Source: Acanthornis magna
Taxonomy: Eukaryota; Chordata; Aves; Passeriformes; Acanthizidae
Length of the DNA stretch: 64,000 bases
NCBI GenBank assembly: GCA_036785705.1
Contig: JAWUZG010000005.1
Coordinates: forward strand, 1,922,001-1,986,000
Direction of reading: 5' to 3'
Part shown: positions 46,788-57,654 of the stretch, piece by piece
Layout: each line of letters starts with the position of its first letter
How positions within the stretch are numbered: the stretch's first letter is position 1
Notes under the pieces: generated by a model
The model's database searches: none
The model's input: the letters and a program-made list of their open reading frames with translations, nothing else
Told to the model about the DNA's origin: nothing
Translations under genes and position numbers: made by a program

Positions 46788-47770
46788 TTTAACAGCCACC
46801 CATGGATCTATGCTCCTCAAATGTTTTTGATCCCTTTCTCAAGCCATTTATAACTTTTGGCCTCCGCAACATCCTGTGGCAATGAGTTCCACAATTTAAT
46901 TATGCTTTGTATGAAAAAGTACTTCCTTCTGTTGGTTTAAACTTCTTGTGTGACAGCACCACCAGGTCCCTCCAATTCTTAGGAGGACCAGTGAACGGCC
47001 AGCTCCTATTTGCTTTTTTCTATGTCAGTCATGATCTGACAGACCTTTGCTGAACGTCCTGCTTCTGTCACCCCTTTCCACCCTGAAGGCTCCTCATCTG
47101 CTTATTTTCCCATCTTTGTGGAGCTGTTGCACATCTCATCCTGAATGCTTTCCTTCCTGTGCTTTCCAGTTCAGCTCAACTCTTCTGGAGTTCCATGGCC
47201 AGAAAACACACTACCATGGAGATGCATTTTCACTGAGGAGCGCTGTAATGATGTTTTCTGATTTGTTCCTGCCTCTTTGCCAGCTCATTCCTAACGTGAT
47301 AGTTGTCTCTTCTGATGGACTTTAAATGATATTTGCAGAGGCCTCCCAGCTCTCTTTGCTCCGTGTTATTTTTAGGGCTCGTCTGTGTAGAAGTACAGTG
47401 GGGGTGAGATTTCTGCACGTGCTCTGCTTTTGTTGACACTGCCCTGCATCAGCCATTTCATAGCCCAGCACTCAGGATCATGAACCCTTTCAGCAGTGCT
47501 TTGTAGCCAGATCTGCATCATCTGCAAAATTTCTCTTCTCTCTGTTCATCCTTTTTACCAGACTATTTATGAATATGTCTGAACACTATCAAATTAGTAT
47601 TTCGACAACAGCTCAGTTCTAAGTAATGCTGAAACTTCTCTCACAAAAGGTTGTGTGGCAGACACCAACCAAGGCCTTGAGGGGTCCCACAAGTGACCTC
47701 CAGCAACTGTGAACATTCAGAGATTTATACACATCCTCCAAAAAGACAGCTTTTAACTCCTTGCAACTGC
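46788..47770 (-). repeat. Ancient CR1/L3-type LINE relic, antisense (reverse transcriptase C-terminal part)
   Basis: On the minus strand this stretch follows, with many substitutions and small indels, the final third of a CR1/L3-clade LINE ORF2 that is widespread in reptile and bird genomes. Landmarks read on the plus strand are 'caatgagttccacaattt' near 46880, 'tgaaaaagtacttccttc' near 46910, 'gtcatgatctgacagacc' near 47025, and 'catcatctgcaaaatttc' near 47515. The reverse complement of the last encodes an F-A-D-D motif, the catalytic aspartate pair of the reverse transcriptase. Near 47565 'gactatttatgaatatg' gives the I-N-D-type motif that normally lies just upstream of it. No frame stays open, so it is dead. 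It is unrelated to host coding capacity. Both ends are approximate. The exact family name needs a library search. Confidence 0.72.
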
Positions 47771-47774
47771 AGGA

Positions 47775-49945
47775 AAGAACTTTCTTTTCTCATCTCTTAT
47801 TGTGAAGCCTTGTTGTAGACAGTTTTTAGGCATTTGTGTTTATTGGCATGACTTTCTGAGCTCCTCTGAGCATGTTATCAATATTGAGTGGGTAAGCGGG
47901 AGAAATCAGTGATAAGAAGGCCCATCTGGTGTGTCAAGTATTTCATTCCCTAGCCAGGGATATGTCATTCATCAGCTTATTATTTTTAATAACTCTCAGT
48001 CTGTCCCTGTTGGTCATGCAGACCATGGAACGCAGGTTGGTAAGAAAGACTCAGCTACAACAGTGCCTTTTATTGCCAGATACAGAATCACTTCTATTCA
48101 TAGGTGAACTGCACACCTTTTGCACTGAATTCCGAAAGTTCACCAGGCAAATGCCCAGAATCTGTCCTGAATGCCCTATTGCAGGAGATCTGGGAGGTGG
48201 GCTAGTCTTGGTGTGCCTGGGCAATAGCCATTGCTGCTCTCAGCTGCCCTCTTTTCAGGGCATTCTCAGCTGCACTGGAGGTGAGTTCACCTGAATCTGC
48301 CCTGCTTGCACACTCTGGCTGAAGAGCTTTTTCCCTTTGCTGTACCATGGCACAGATCCAGCTCTCCTGGAGGCTTAGGCCTCATGGCTGTGTGAAACCC
48401 CACGGGGCAGTTAGCATTGCCAGGCCATTTCCTTGTGTCACGAAATGTCACCACCGCTCTGTTCCCCCACATCGTTCTCACTTCCCCGTCGGTCAGCTGT
48501 CCCAGGGTTTGGCAGGAAGGGCCAAACTTGTGATAAACTTCACCTGAGACCCAACCTGTGCCTCATGCTAGAAAACGGTGTGTTTGGGCAGCATCCCCGA
48601 GCACTGTGACTCAGGTCTGCCCTGGCTCTGTTGTGGACCTGCCCCATGGGGTGATCAGGAGTTTCTGAGTGTTCCCCCTCTGGGTGTTGCTCTGTGCACC
48701 TCTCTGCCCCTGGAGAACCTTTTTACTGGACATGCAGATAATCCACTGCAGAAAATTATATCACAAACATGAGCTTGGTGCTTGCAGAGAGCCACAGTGG
48801 AAAGGGAGCCAAGATTTACTGCAGGAATTGTACAGTTCTTGCTGTGACTCTTCAGAGTTGAGCACCGTGTTTGGACCACAACTTTTTCCAAAGAAAAATT
48901 GCAACATCTGCATGTTTCCAACCACACAGATCCTGCTGTAGTGACCTCAACTGCAATCCCAAATTTTCAACCTGATTTTTCCTCTTCTTAATTCAGCAGG
49001 AGCTTTGCCTGTACTGTGCAGGACTGGACCATATGTGTACATCCAGGTCATGGAAAAATATTATTTCTGTACTAAATGAGATCAGTGTGTCCCCAGTGTA
49101 GAGGGACTGCATTTACAGTCCCAACCATTTCCACATATAGTGTGGACTTTTCCTCACTGGGGCCTAATCCTGAATCAGGGAATGGTGGCATTAAATTTAA
49201 TCAGAGCAGGATTATATGTGTTATTTTAGCCGATCTAACATGTCACAAAAATGTGTTGAATCTTTTTTTTTTTTTTTTAAGAGAAAAATAAAACATATGG
49301 TTAGATAATCAGTGGGAATCACTAGACACCTACTCAGGAGAGCTGCATGGAAATACTCAGATACATATTTGAAGTAACACTGCAGGTTTTTTGGGTGGGA
49401 TTTTTTGCCCTGTTACATACACTATGTCTGGACAAATAATTTGGATGTTGACCACTCAGGTAATATAATCCAAAATCCTGTTGCCCATGTTGCAAACAGA
49501 AGAGGAGGAGAGAACATTTCATTCCCGTCTCAGGCGGAGCAGAGCACAGCTGTGGTGTTTCATTGCAGGCAACACCACTGTTGTAACCCAGCAGAGCATT
49601 GGTGGGGGGGTGCACTGAAATTATTGCTCTTCTGCCAAAGAGCTGAGGGAGAACGAGTTCTTTTTTTGCTTTTTTTTTTTCTCCTCCTTCTCATTGACTC
49701 CAAAGCATAAAAGCAATCAGTGTTCCTGCACGTGTGACATCAGCACCCTGGCCATGCTGGGAGCTGTTGTTCCTGTGCACGGGAAAGGAGGTTTAACGTG
49801 CCTGGGTGGGAGGTGATGGAGGTGCACAGGACTTCCAGACTGGCCAGCTGAACTTTCCCATTCATCAGCTGTGGGACAGTGATCTCATCAGGGCTGAGGT
49901 CAGTGCAGGGGTACTGAAGATGGGATAATGCATGGGGTATCAAAC
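47775..49945. other. Non-coding stretch, no gene recognised
   Basis: A 121-codon plus frame (47929-48294) and a poly-T tract (49263-49278). A splice-bracketed 97-bp segment ending at a CTGGAG|GTGAGT donor (48283) has one open frame without a known motif. A possible ancient repeat fragment lies at 49148-49222. Confidence 0.55.
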
Positions 49946-49948
49946 ATC

Positions 49949-50180
49949 CAGTCACGGAATCACTGAGGTTGGAAGAGACCTCTGAGATCATCGAGTCCAA
50001 CCTTGATCACCACCTTGTCAACCACACCATGGCAGAGAGTGCCACATCCAGTCACTTCTTGAACACCTCTAAGGACAGTGACTCCACCACATCCCTGGGC
50101 AGCCCATTCCAATGTTTACCAACCTCACTAGCGAAGAAATTCTTCCTCATATCCAGCCTGAACCTATCAAAATTCTCAGG
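49949..50180 (-). repeat. CR1 LINE 3' end, antisense
   Basis: The plus strand begins 'cacggaatcactgaggttgg', followed by 'gagatcatcgagtccaacc' and later 'aagaaattcttcctcatatc'. This is the reverse complement of the 3' terminal region of avian CR1, so the element lies on the minus strand with its 3' end at the left border. It is 5'-truncated, as most CR1 copies are, and clearly younger than the relics at 28 and 47 kb. The 77-codon plus-strand open frame inside it (49969-50202) is therefore repeat sequence, not a gene. The subfamily recalls the CR1-E/J-like group common in passerines; that is from memory. Confidence 0.88.
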
Positions 50181-52075
50181 ACAGATCCAATCCCATCACT
50201 GATTAGCATCTCTCTTTTTTATCTATTTTAGCACTTAGTCTCTAACGCTTGGTAGAAATTTGAAAGGCTGGAAGTGGCCACTGCACCCTTGAATAAAACG
50301 CTATCCATTTTACAATGGGCCAATTCATGCATTTGTCTGTAAATTCCACAGTGCCTGTTTGTTTAAATGCTTGCTCCTAGTTTAGGATTATTCACTAACG
50401 TCTTTTATTCTTGACATCACCCACAGTTTAAAAAAGAACTTTTTTCCGTGTGGACAAGCTGTACATTAAGCAGCTCCTCAAGCTGGGGCAGCTCAGTGGC
50501 TCCCCTTGAATCGGTAACACTGAACTAAGGACAGGTTTTTCAGGAGAGTCTTTGTGGTTACCTGCATTCTTTTGGTCTAAGTATTCATTTCTTAGGCAGA
50601 AACATAATTTTTATATCATGTCTTTTTTCCTGATAAACAGATTTTCTGATGTCCTTTCCAAACAATAGTTGGGAACCTGGCTCTGATTCCAGCCTAAGTC
50701 CATCTCTCACTAGTCTTGCACCACTGCACCCCTTTGCCTGAAGAGTTCTTCTTCATTCCTTAGACAGAGACACAGAGCTACAACATAGTCTGTTATAGCA
50801 CTACCAAGCGACCCAGGGATTTCTGCCAACTTGGAAACAAGATATGAACTAAAGAGTTTCTATTTTTGCATTAAAATGGAAACAGGTGGGAAGGACGCGT
50901 GGAATTTATCAAGCCAAATAAATACTTTTTTTCATGTTAAAATTCGAATGGAATGGAAATTACAATCTTCCAGTGTTACTGCAGAGCAGCAATATTGGTT
51001 TTCTCCTTACTCAGCCTTTAGCAGGAAGGAGCCAGCTGCAATGGAGCTGGAGTTCTGGAATTTGCTTCCTAACCCCATCTCACTCTCTCCTAGGTCTGCC
51101 CTATTTTGAATGATTGCTCCACCTGGCAAAGGGGATGTTATTGACTCTGGAGAGAAGAGTCAAGTCTTGCAGTAGTTTTTTTATAGATTGCTAACTGGAG
51201 AGTAAGAACAGGAATGAACTGCTGGATGGCAGAAATCAGTGGTTTTCCCTATTCCTACCTAATTTATGGCAGTGAACCTTCACTCCCACACTGAGTTAGG
51301 TGCTTTGCTCAGCTCAGGTATTTGCTGTGTGTCAGCACTGAGCCCGTGGGTGGTGGAGAAAGCAGAGCCACACCAAAGTTCTGCCTTTTGAACCAGACCT
51401 CTCCCGCCCCCGTCCTACCTCCATGTCAGAACAAAACCTGAGGGAAGTGCCCCAGCTGAGGTGGACCATGTTCCTAAGAGAACTTACGAAAGTAAAACCC
51501 ACATCCAAAATTTTTTTTTTAAATTATGACATGTATAAATGGGACAGACTTTACCAAAACACTTGGTTATCCATTGCCCAGAGGGTAGGAGCAGCTGCAG
51601 CACTGGTTGGACAAATATGTAATGAAATGGATGGACAGGCAATCTAACTGCCTTCACTTACCCTTAATTAATTGTTTCCAGTAAATAGCCCTGGCTTTGT
51701 CATTATTTTAGAGCAGGAAAATATTGATCCAAATACTGCAAATGTTGCCATCAGCCCTGCCATAGACTTCACCCACTGAAATCCCCCTGGAATCAAAGGG
51801 ATTTGTCCAAGTGCATCTGTTCAGCTCAGCAAAGAGCCTATAACCACGAGCATGAGCTGTTCCAGTGAAATGTCCTGCATGGCCCATTCCATGGGACTCA
51901 CATCTGCAGTGTTCCATGCCACGGGCACCAGGGCAGCCTGCTGCTGGCAGTGAGCTCTGGGTCTAAATGAGCATAAAAGAGTATGCATAAAAACCACTGC
52001 TGTTATCAAACTGCATTTTTAGTTTGACTTTAGAACAGCTTTCTCTTATGTTAAGCTTTGGAGGGTTGGCCAGTA

Positions 52076-52080
<5 letters not shown>

Positions 52081-52104
<24 letters not shown>
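52081..52104. repeat. (TATG)6 microsatellite
   Basis: Six perfect TATG units preceded by an 'atatata' tract. Likely length-polymorphic. Confidence 0.97.
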
Positions 52105-52106
<2 letters not shown>

Positions 52107-53368
52107 ATATTTTTTTACCATTTTATGCTTCCCAGAGTTTCTTGGTTTGCCACAGAATCTGAAATCCAAAGAGCAAACTATTTGCAAAGGTTGTGTGGCT
52201 GCAAGGTCTTTGAACTCCCTGACACCAGGAGGAGATGAAAAGCTGACAAGACAGGCTGTTCTCCTGAGGCTCTCAGCCCAATTTCCAGGAACTGAGGCAG
52301 CTTGAATGCATTCAGGGGGATGGACTGAGGGAGGAAATATTCAGGTACCATTCAACTATGCAACTAAACCATTTGAGGTTTGCCTGTCACTTGTCTAGGC
52401 ACATGTTTCAAAAGGGAATAAAATAAAAGGAAGAAAAATAGCCTGTCTGGGAATTCTTACCCGGTGACTTGTGCAGCCCAAGAGCTGGGTAATTCTCCTC
52501 AACTGAATAAACAATGGAGGGAGGGAGTCTGAGAGCAATTTGGCTCCAGAGCAAATATTGTTACTGAGTTCCTTGCACCTGCAACAGGCAGGGAAACGAT
52601 AATAGACCCTCGCCATGTCTTCCCATCCCAGGCTTTGGAAAGCAGCCAGGAAGCATCTCACATCTGCTTCAGATGAGACCCCACTGGTACAATCACAGCC
52701 CCATCCCAAACCCACCTGTCTCCAAGGAAGGGGGAGTGTGGGAGTCAGCTTCACAGAGAGGAGCTGTTGGTGGCCTCCTTGAGGGATTCAAGGCCCAAGC
52801 AATTGGCAAGAAGAAATGGGCTCTGGGTAATGGTGTCTCCTGTTGCCACCTCAGGCACGTGAGCACAGCCATGGCTGAGACACCTGTGAGCACATGAACT
52901 AGAGGCGTCACCACCGAGGCTGCTCAGCTAACAAAGCCTCAACACAGCTGAGAAATTGGGCATAAATTGTTGTATTTCTAAATGCTTCTGCTGTAAAAGT
53001 ACTTTTTCACTGGAAGAATCTTAGGCAGAAATATACTTGCCTAATAAAGAGATCTTGCGTCACACTTGGAATTTGAATCAGTCCTAAGTCACAAGTTACT
53101 GGATTTATGCTGCTCTTTGAGGATCTTTGACTGTAATTTTTAGTAAATTTAGTGAAATTGCTGTGGTTGTTTATTGTATAGAGAACTCTTCAAGTTATTT
53201 GCATATATCAAAAGCACAGGGAAAAAAAGGGACAAACTCTGTTCCACTGGAATGGTTTGTCCTCAGTACATCAAACTCGTGCATCACAATTTGCCGTCCT
53301 GCATTGCACTAGCTGTAGAATTCAGTCATTTAGTCCTATACAAACCCCAATAATTTGTATTTTAAATG

Positions 53369-53401
53369 TATAATAAATATATAATGTGTTTATTTATTAT
53401 A
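53369..53401. repeat. AT-rich perfect inverted repeat, 11-bp arms
   Basis: The arms 'tataataaata' (53369-53379) and 'tatttattata' (53391-53401) are exact reverse complements around an 11-nt spacer. The flanks are also AT-rich, so a cruciform or weak hairpin is possible. Nothing suggests an RNA gene. Confidence 0.9.
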
Positions 53402-54766
53402 TCAAGCACATGTAGTTCATCAGGCTGGTGTTGAGGTGGCTTTGCTCACTCACAGCCCCAAATTCCTGCACAGTAACAATGAGGATAGGAAGTTTTGCAC
53501 TGTGAGGAACTCGCTGCCTTAAGAGGGTTTTTTTTAAATTTTGTTTTTAAATTATACCTACAAACACATGCACAAGGTCCTTGTTTTTAGTAATCTCAAC
53601 ATTCTCCATCTCTGTATCAGCAGGAAGGTTTAAGAACAGGTGACAAAAAAATAATTGGGGCTGTCACTGGGAAAAAAATGCTGGGTAGAGGAGGAAGTTT
53701 TAACACGATAGGAAGACAGCACAGTATTAGGAAAGAGAACAAAAGAAGAGACAACACTGAATTACAGAGCCGAAATTCAAAAGAATTATGCCAATTTCAG
53801 TTAGCTAAGTAGCTGTAAAGACTACCAAATATTCCTTATGATTCTTAAGTATATTAACTGATAATTATTGATATCTGTCCATGAAAATTAACCCTCACAA
53901 CAGCGCAATTTAATCACTGCAAATTCAGATTGGCAGAAAAAGTGCTCTGGGCTTTGTATCACTTGACTGAGCTTAGCAAATGAAAACACAGGAGATTTGG
54001 CTGATCCTCCACAAAGCTTTTAGGATGTGACATGATCGGAAAGGAGCAGGACAGTCTCGTGATTAGGTTTTGATTGCGAGATAGTGCTGAGCACTTAACT
54101 GGACTCGTGGGCTGTGCTGCTTCTGAGCCCATTGTGCCGCTGTCGCTGCTGTGGTGGGGAATGAGCCCCCGGGAGGAGCATGAACTCTCTTTGCCTGTTT
54201 TGTCCATGGGGACAAGGAGCAGAATCTGCCCTGGCACTGTGTGGATGTGGTTCCTGCAGGCACACAACTGATTCAGGAATGATCCTGAATAAAACCTGAT
54301 GTTTTCTGCCCAAACAAGGGAAGGCACCCTGCAAACCCAGTGCATCCGAAAGTGTTCTGCTCCTCTCCCCACACAGGCACACCCTCAGTAACCTCATCCA
54401 CCTACTAGACCCAGCCATTCGTTCCTGCTGAAGGCATTCCCACAGAGGCACAGGGAACAGGAGGAGCATCCCAGGCTCCCCCAAGGAGCAGCCACATTAG
54501 CAGAGCCTCTGTTAGAATCAGCCCAGTCTCCCCCCCAGTATCACGTCATAAAACCTTCCTGCATCTGGCCCAAATTTAAGGCAGTTGGCAGCATTTGATA
54601 CAAGAAGAAACCAAGGACTGAATTGGTATCCCTCGAGCTCGTTTGGGTTTTTTTCCACCTCCCAGATGAAGTGAGGAGCCGTGTGGAGAAGTCCTGCCTC
54701 TGCCTCCAAACCCTTCCCAAATGCTCTCTGGGTTTTACACTCTTTGAAACAACTTCATTACCTGCC

Positions 54767-54783
54767 TTTTTTTTTTTTTTTTT
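54767..54783. repeat. Poly-T tract (17 T)
   Basis: An uninterrupted run of 17 T. There is no attached LINE or SINE sequence on either side that would mark it as a retroposon tail; 'gccaggagaggttaac' follows. Similar shorter tracts are at 49263-49278 (16 T) and 55289-55302 (14 T). Confidence 0.95.
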
Positions 54784-56031
54784 GCCAGGAGAGGTTAACA
54801 AAATTAGCGAGGGGTGAAACATTCTTGAAACACTTTCTGGATCATCAAACAGGATTAGCAGATGGATTACACTGGGTGTAGCACACCTCAAGGAGAGGGG
54901 CAGTGGGGCTGCACCATCACTTTGTCTTCTTCATGGAGTCACTGCAGAATGTGTGCCACCAGTGGGTTACAAAAATAAAGCACTGCACGTCCCTTGACAG
55001 TTTATTTATTTAGGTGGCCCTGGCAGCCCCAAGTATTTATGGTCATTGCAATTTAAAACTTTTTGTTGCAGTCTTGAGTGTCTTCTGAAAATAGAAATTA
55101 AAATTATTGGGAAACACGAATGTTTTATAGATTATATGCGTGTCTTTGAGAAGTAGTATCCAGCTAAGCAGAAGGTAAGGGAAAAAAGCAGAGATCAAAA
55201 TCTAGGTCAGAACAAATGTTGGACAAGAGCCCACACTGTCAAGTCCCAGGCGTCTCACAAGAGAAAGAACGAAGGAGAGCAAAAAGGATTTTTTTTTTTT
55301 TTAAGGAGTAATAGTGGCCTTTTCAAATATCCCATATTATGGGAAAAAAGACATTTCAGAAATGCTATTGCTCCATTCCATCTCCTTCTAGGACAGCCAT
55401 TATTGGCCACTAATTTTACAGATGCTTCGTTACTCGTACCGCTGGCTTGTGCTTGTCTTGCCCTGCCCCTCCTTCAATCCCAGCCTCACCTCTGGCTCAC
55501 TGCTCCCCACTGCATCTCTCCTGCTCCAGACACACAGAGCAAGCCCTTTGGTCTGCTCAGTCCCCACCAAAGCCAAGGAGCCCCTGTCTCTCCTGCAGAG
55601 CAGCCAGAGCCGTGTGTTCCCATGCACGGGTGGGCACCACCAGCAGCACCTGTTTGCACTCCCCAGGCTGCTCTCTCCATCTTTATTGAGCCACAGGCAC
55701 GAGAGCTGGGTTTTCCCGGATCCCAAGCGTTTGGGTGCTGCAGATTTCACACCAGTTAACCGCAGGGAAGAGGGACAGTGAGCCTATGGCTACTGCTGGA
55801 GGCAGGACTCTGTCCCGGCTCTGGGGAAGGTGCAGGGATCAGAGCAAGCCGAGGCACACCTCTGCCATGCCCACACCTCTGCCTGCAGTGGGAGCACCAT
55901 CAGGTGCCAGGGCTGGCCTTCCAGGTGAGAAGACAAGAGCCACAGCATTGAGCACTGGGGTTAATGCTTCACTGAAGTCACGGCCTTAGGCTACGCTTCT
56001 TCAAAAGCAGCAACATTATTTTAAAAGCTTC

Positions 56032-56118
56032 ACTTTCAGAAGTCACTTAAGCACTTAAACAGTAAGTCTTACTGGCTCACAGTGAGATTTACACCCTTAA
56101 GTACCTTAAGTTACCCCT
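56032..56118. repeat. Ancient interspersed repeat fragment
   Basis: 'cagaagtcacttaagcactt' and 'cttaagtaccttaagttacc' are the two ends of a semi-palindromic segment. It is typical of old amniote repeats rich in 'cacttaagtgc' and 'cttaggtgc' motifs. Diverged. Confidence 0.35.
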
Positions 56119-56776
56119 GAAATAGGCTCCAGGCTCCAACCATTTCACTGCTTCCCTGGCTGAGCCACCAGATCTTCAGGACAGGGTCTCTCACTCCAGG
56201 AGGTTGGGTTTTAAATCCATGCTTAAATCACTGGCTTCTCTGGGTGCCAGTATGGTCAAAATAATGGTTGGCCTTTTTATTGTGGGGCTGACCCTGCATT
56301 CCTCGTGGAGTCAAAGCTCCCTTCATTTCTGAAGGGTGCAAAGAAAAGCAGCCCACTATCTTGTTGCCAAATCATTCTCCATGGGAGATTTGATTTGAAA
56401 CTCACAAAATACCAGGATTTATGAGAGGAACTGGCCACAATGTGATCATAAGAACATACCAACATTGTAGTTCCCCACACTTTGATCTTGGCTCTTTAAT
56501 GATTAATTAGTGCTAAAGTACTGGAAAAATACCTCACTTGAGACAGTTTAAAGCTTCTCTTTGTATAGATAAAAACTATGACTCACATAAAAGGATAACC
56601 CAGAACTGCAAGAGGGTGAGATTAACGCAGAAGCCTCTGGTCACATGCAGATGTTTGCCCAACTGGACAAATGGGAGAATCTGTTCAGCTTTAGGGACTG
56701 TTTCCTTTGAACTGCCTACACTTTCCATCACTTGCTCTGCTAGAAAGGCTGTCAACATGGAGGGAAATCCATTCCT

Positions 56777-56796
56777 CCATGGGGATTTCCCCATGG
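56777..56796. repeat. Perfect inverted repeat, 9-bp arms
   Basis: 'ccatgggga' and 'tccccatgg' flank a two-base centre. A second, nested pair, 'ggaaatcc' (56763-56770) and 'ggatttcc' (56783-56790), overlaps it. Confidence 0.9.
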
Positions 56797-57161
56797 AAAG
56801 AGACACATGTGCAAGGAGGTGTGAGCCTTGAAGCATCACATCCTATGGCAATTTGCAAAAAATACTCCTTGCCTGGGCCTGTTGGAGAGAAGCCATTTTC
56901 CTCTTCCTCTGTCACAACTGTGCATTTAAAAACTTCCAAACATGCTCCAGTGTGTATCCCACTTCTAGGAACGCTCAGGACAAAGCATGACATGGAAGAG
57001 AAAGCTTTTCTTGCTTAATCTTTCAGAGTTTATAAAAAATCTGGTGCTGACCTTACATATCACAGCCCTGGTTCTCACCCTTCTTCTTTGGTCATCGTGT
57101 GCCTGTGTGTGCAGCCACTCAGGGATGCAGGAAAGGACAAGAGCACTCAATCTAGTTAGAA

Positions 57162-57650
57162 ATGGCTGATGTTCCTCCTCAGCCAAAACCCACTGCAGTG
57201 TGGAGAGCCCAGAACCAAAGCTGTCTTTGTCACCTTTCTTCTCCTAAAGACCTATGGGCCAAGTCCCACCAGCACTGGGGCAGGGCAGTGCCTCCAGGCT
57301 GGATTTCCACCTCTGCCTGCTGGTGGAAGCAGCCACAGCTTTCCAGAGAGGGACCTGTGTGCAGTGGCTGTACATGGCCCGATAAACCACAAGACCCTCC
57401 CAAAATAAAGTCAGTAAGAGACAGCCCTTTTCTTACCCTGATTCCAGCTGAGTGCTGCAAACACCTTCTGATTTATGTCAGGTTTGCAGCAGCGCACATG
57501 GAACCTGCTGCCTGCAGCCTGCAGGTGGAGCTGACTTGGTTCAGGGACAAATTTCAGACAAGGTTTGCTTGGGGTCTCTTTCCTATATGGGAACTTTCAG
57601 ATGAGGTGTTTGACTTGGACTCACCAGAGCAACAAAGATGGTTTGCTTAA
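57162..57650 (+). other. 162-codon open frame, not recognised
   Basis: This ORF opens with a favourable start context (GAAATGGCT) and runs 162 codons. The last 20 residues are acidic and aromatic. It has no signal peptide, membrane helix or familiar motif. An AATAAA at 57402 lies inside it. ORFs of similar length occur on both strands throughout the window, so it is listed only for completeness. Confidence 0.1.
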
Positions 57651-57654
57651 GATG

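Larger units (their letters stand above)
50185..57160. other. Non-coding stretch, no gene recognised
   Basis: Unique DNA with the TATG microsatellite, AT-rich inverted repeat, poly-T tracts and an old repeat fragment (56032-56118). A GC-rich pocket at 55440-55930 has overlapping frames up to 119 codons in several registers, typical of GC-rich chance ORFs. The 42-bp minus segment 52461-52502 is splice-bracketed but open in two frames. Confidence 0.6.

Noticed and set aside
48057..48086. A ten-residue plus-strand stretch resembling the T-V-P-F-I-A-R-Y-R motif of Tex/SRBD1-type proteins
   Set aside because: The likeness stops immediately on both sides (the expected K-E does not follow), there is no surrounding domain, and the flanking donor is weak. 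Most likely coincidence.
49969..50202. 77-codon plus-strand ORF
   Set aside because: Lies inside an antisense CR1 3' end.
54767..54783. Poly-T as the tail of a processed pseudogene or SINE
   Set aside because: No gene-like or SINE-like body or target-site duplication is found beside it.
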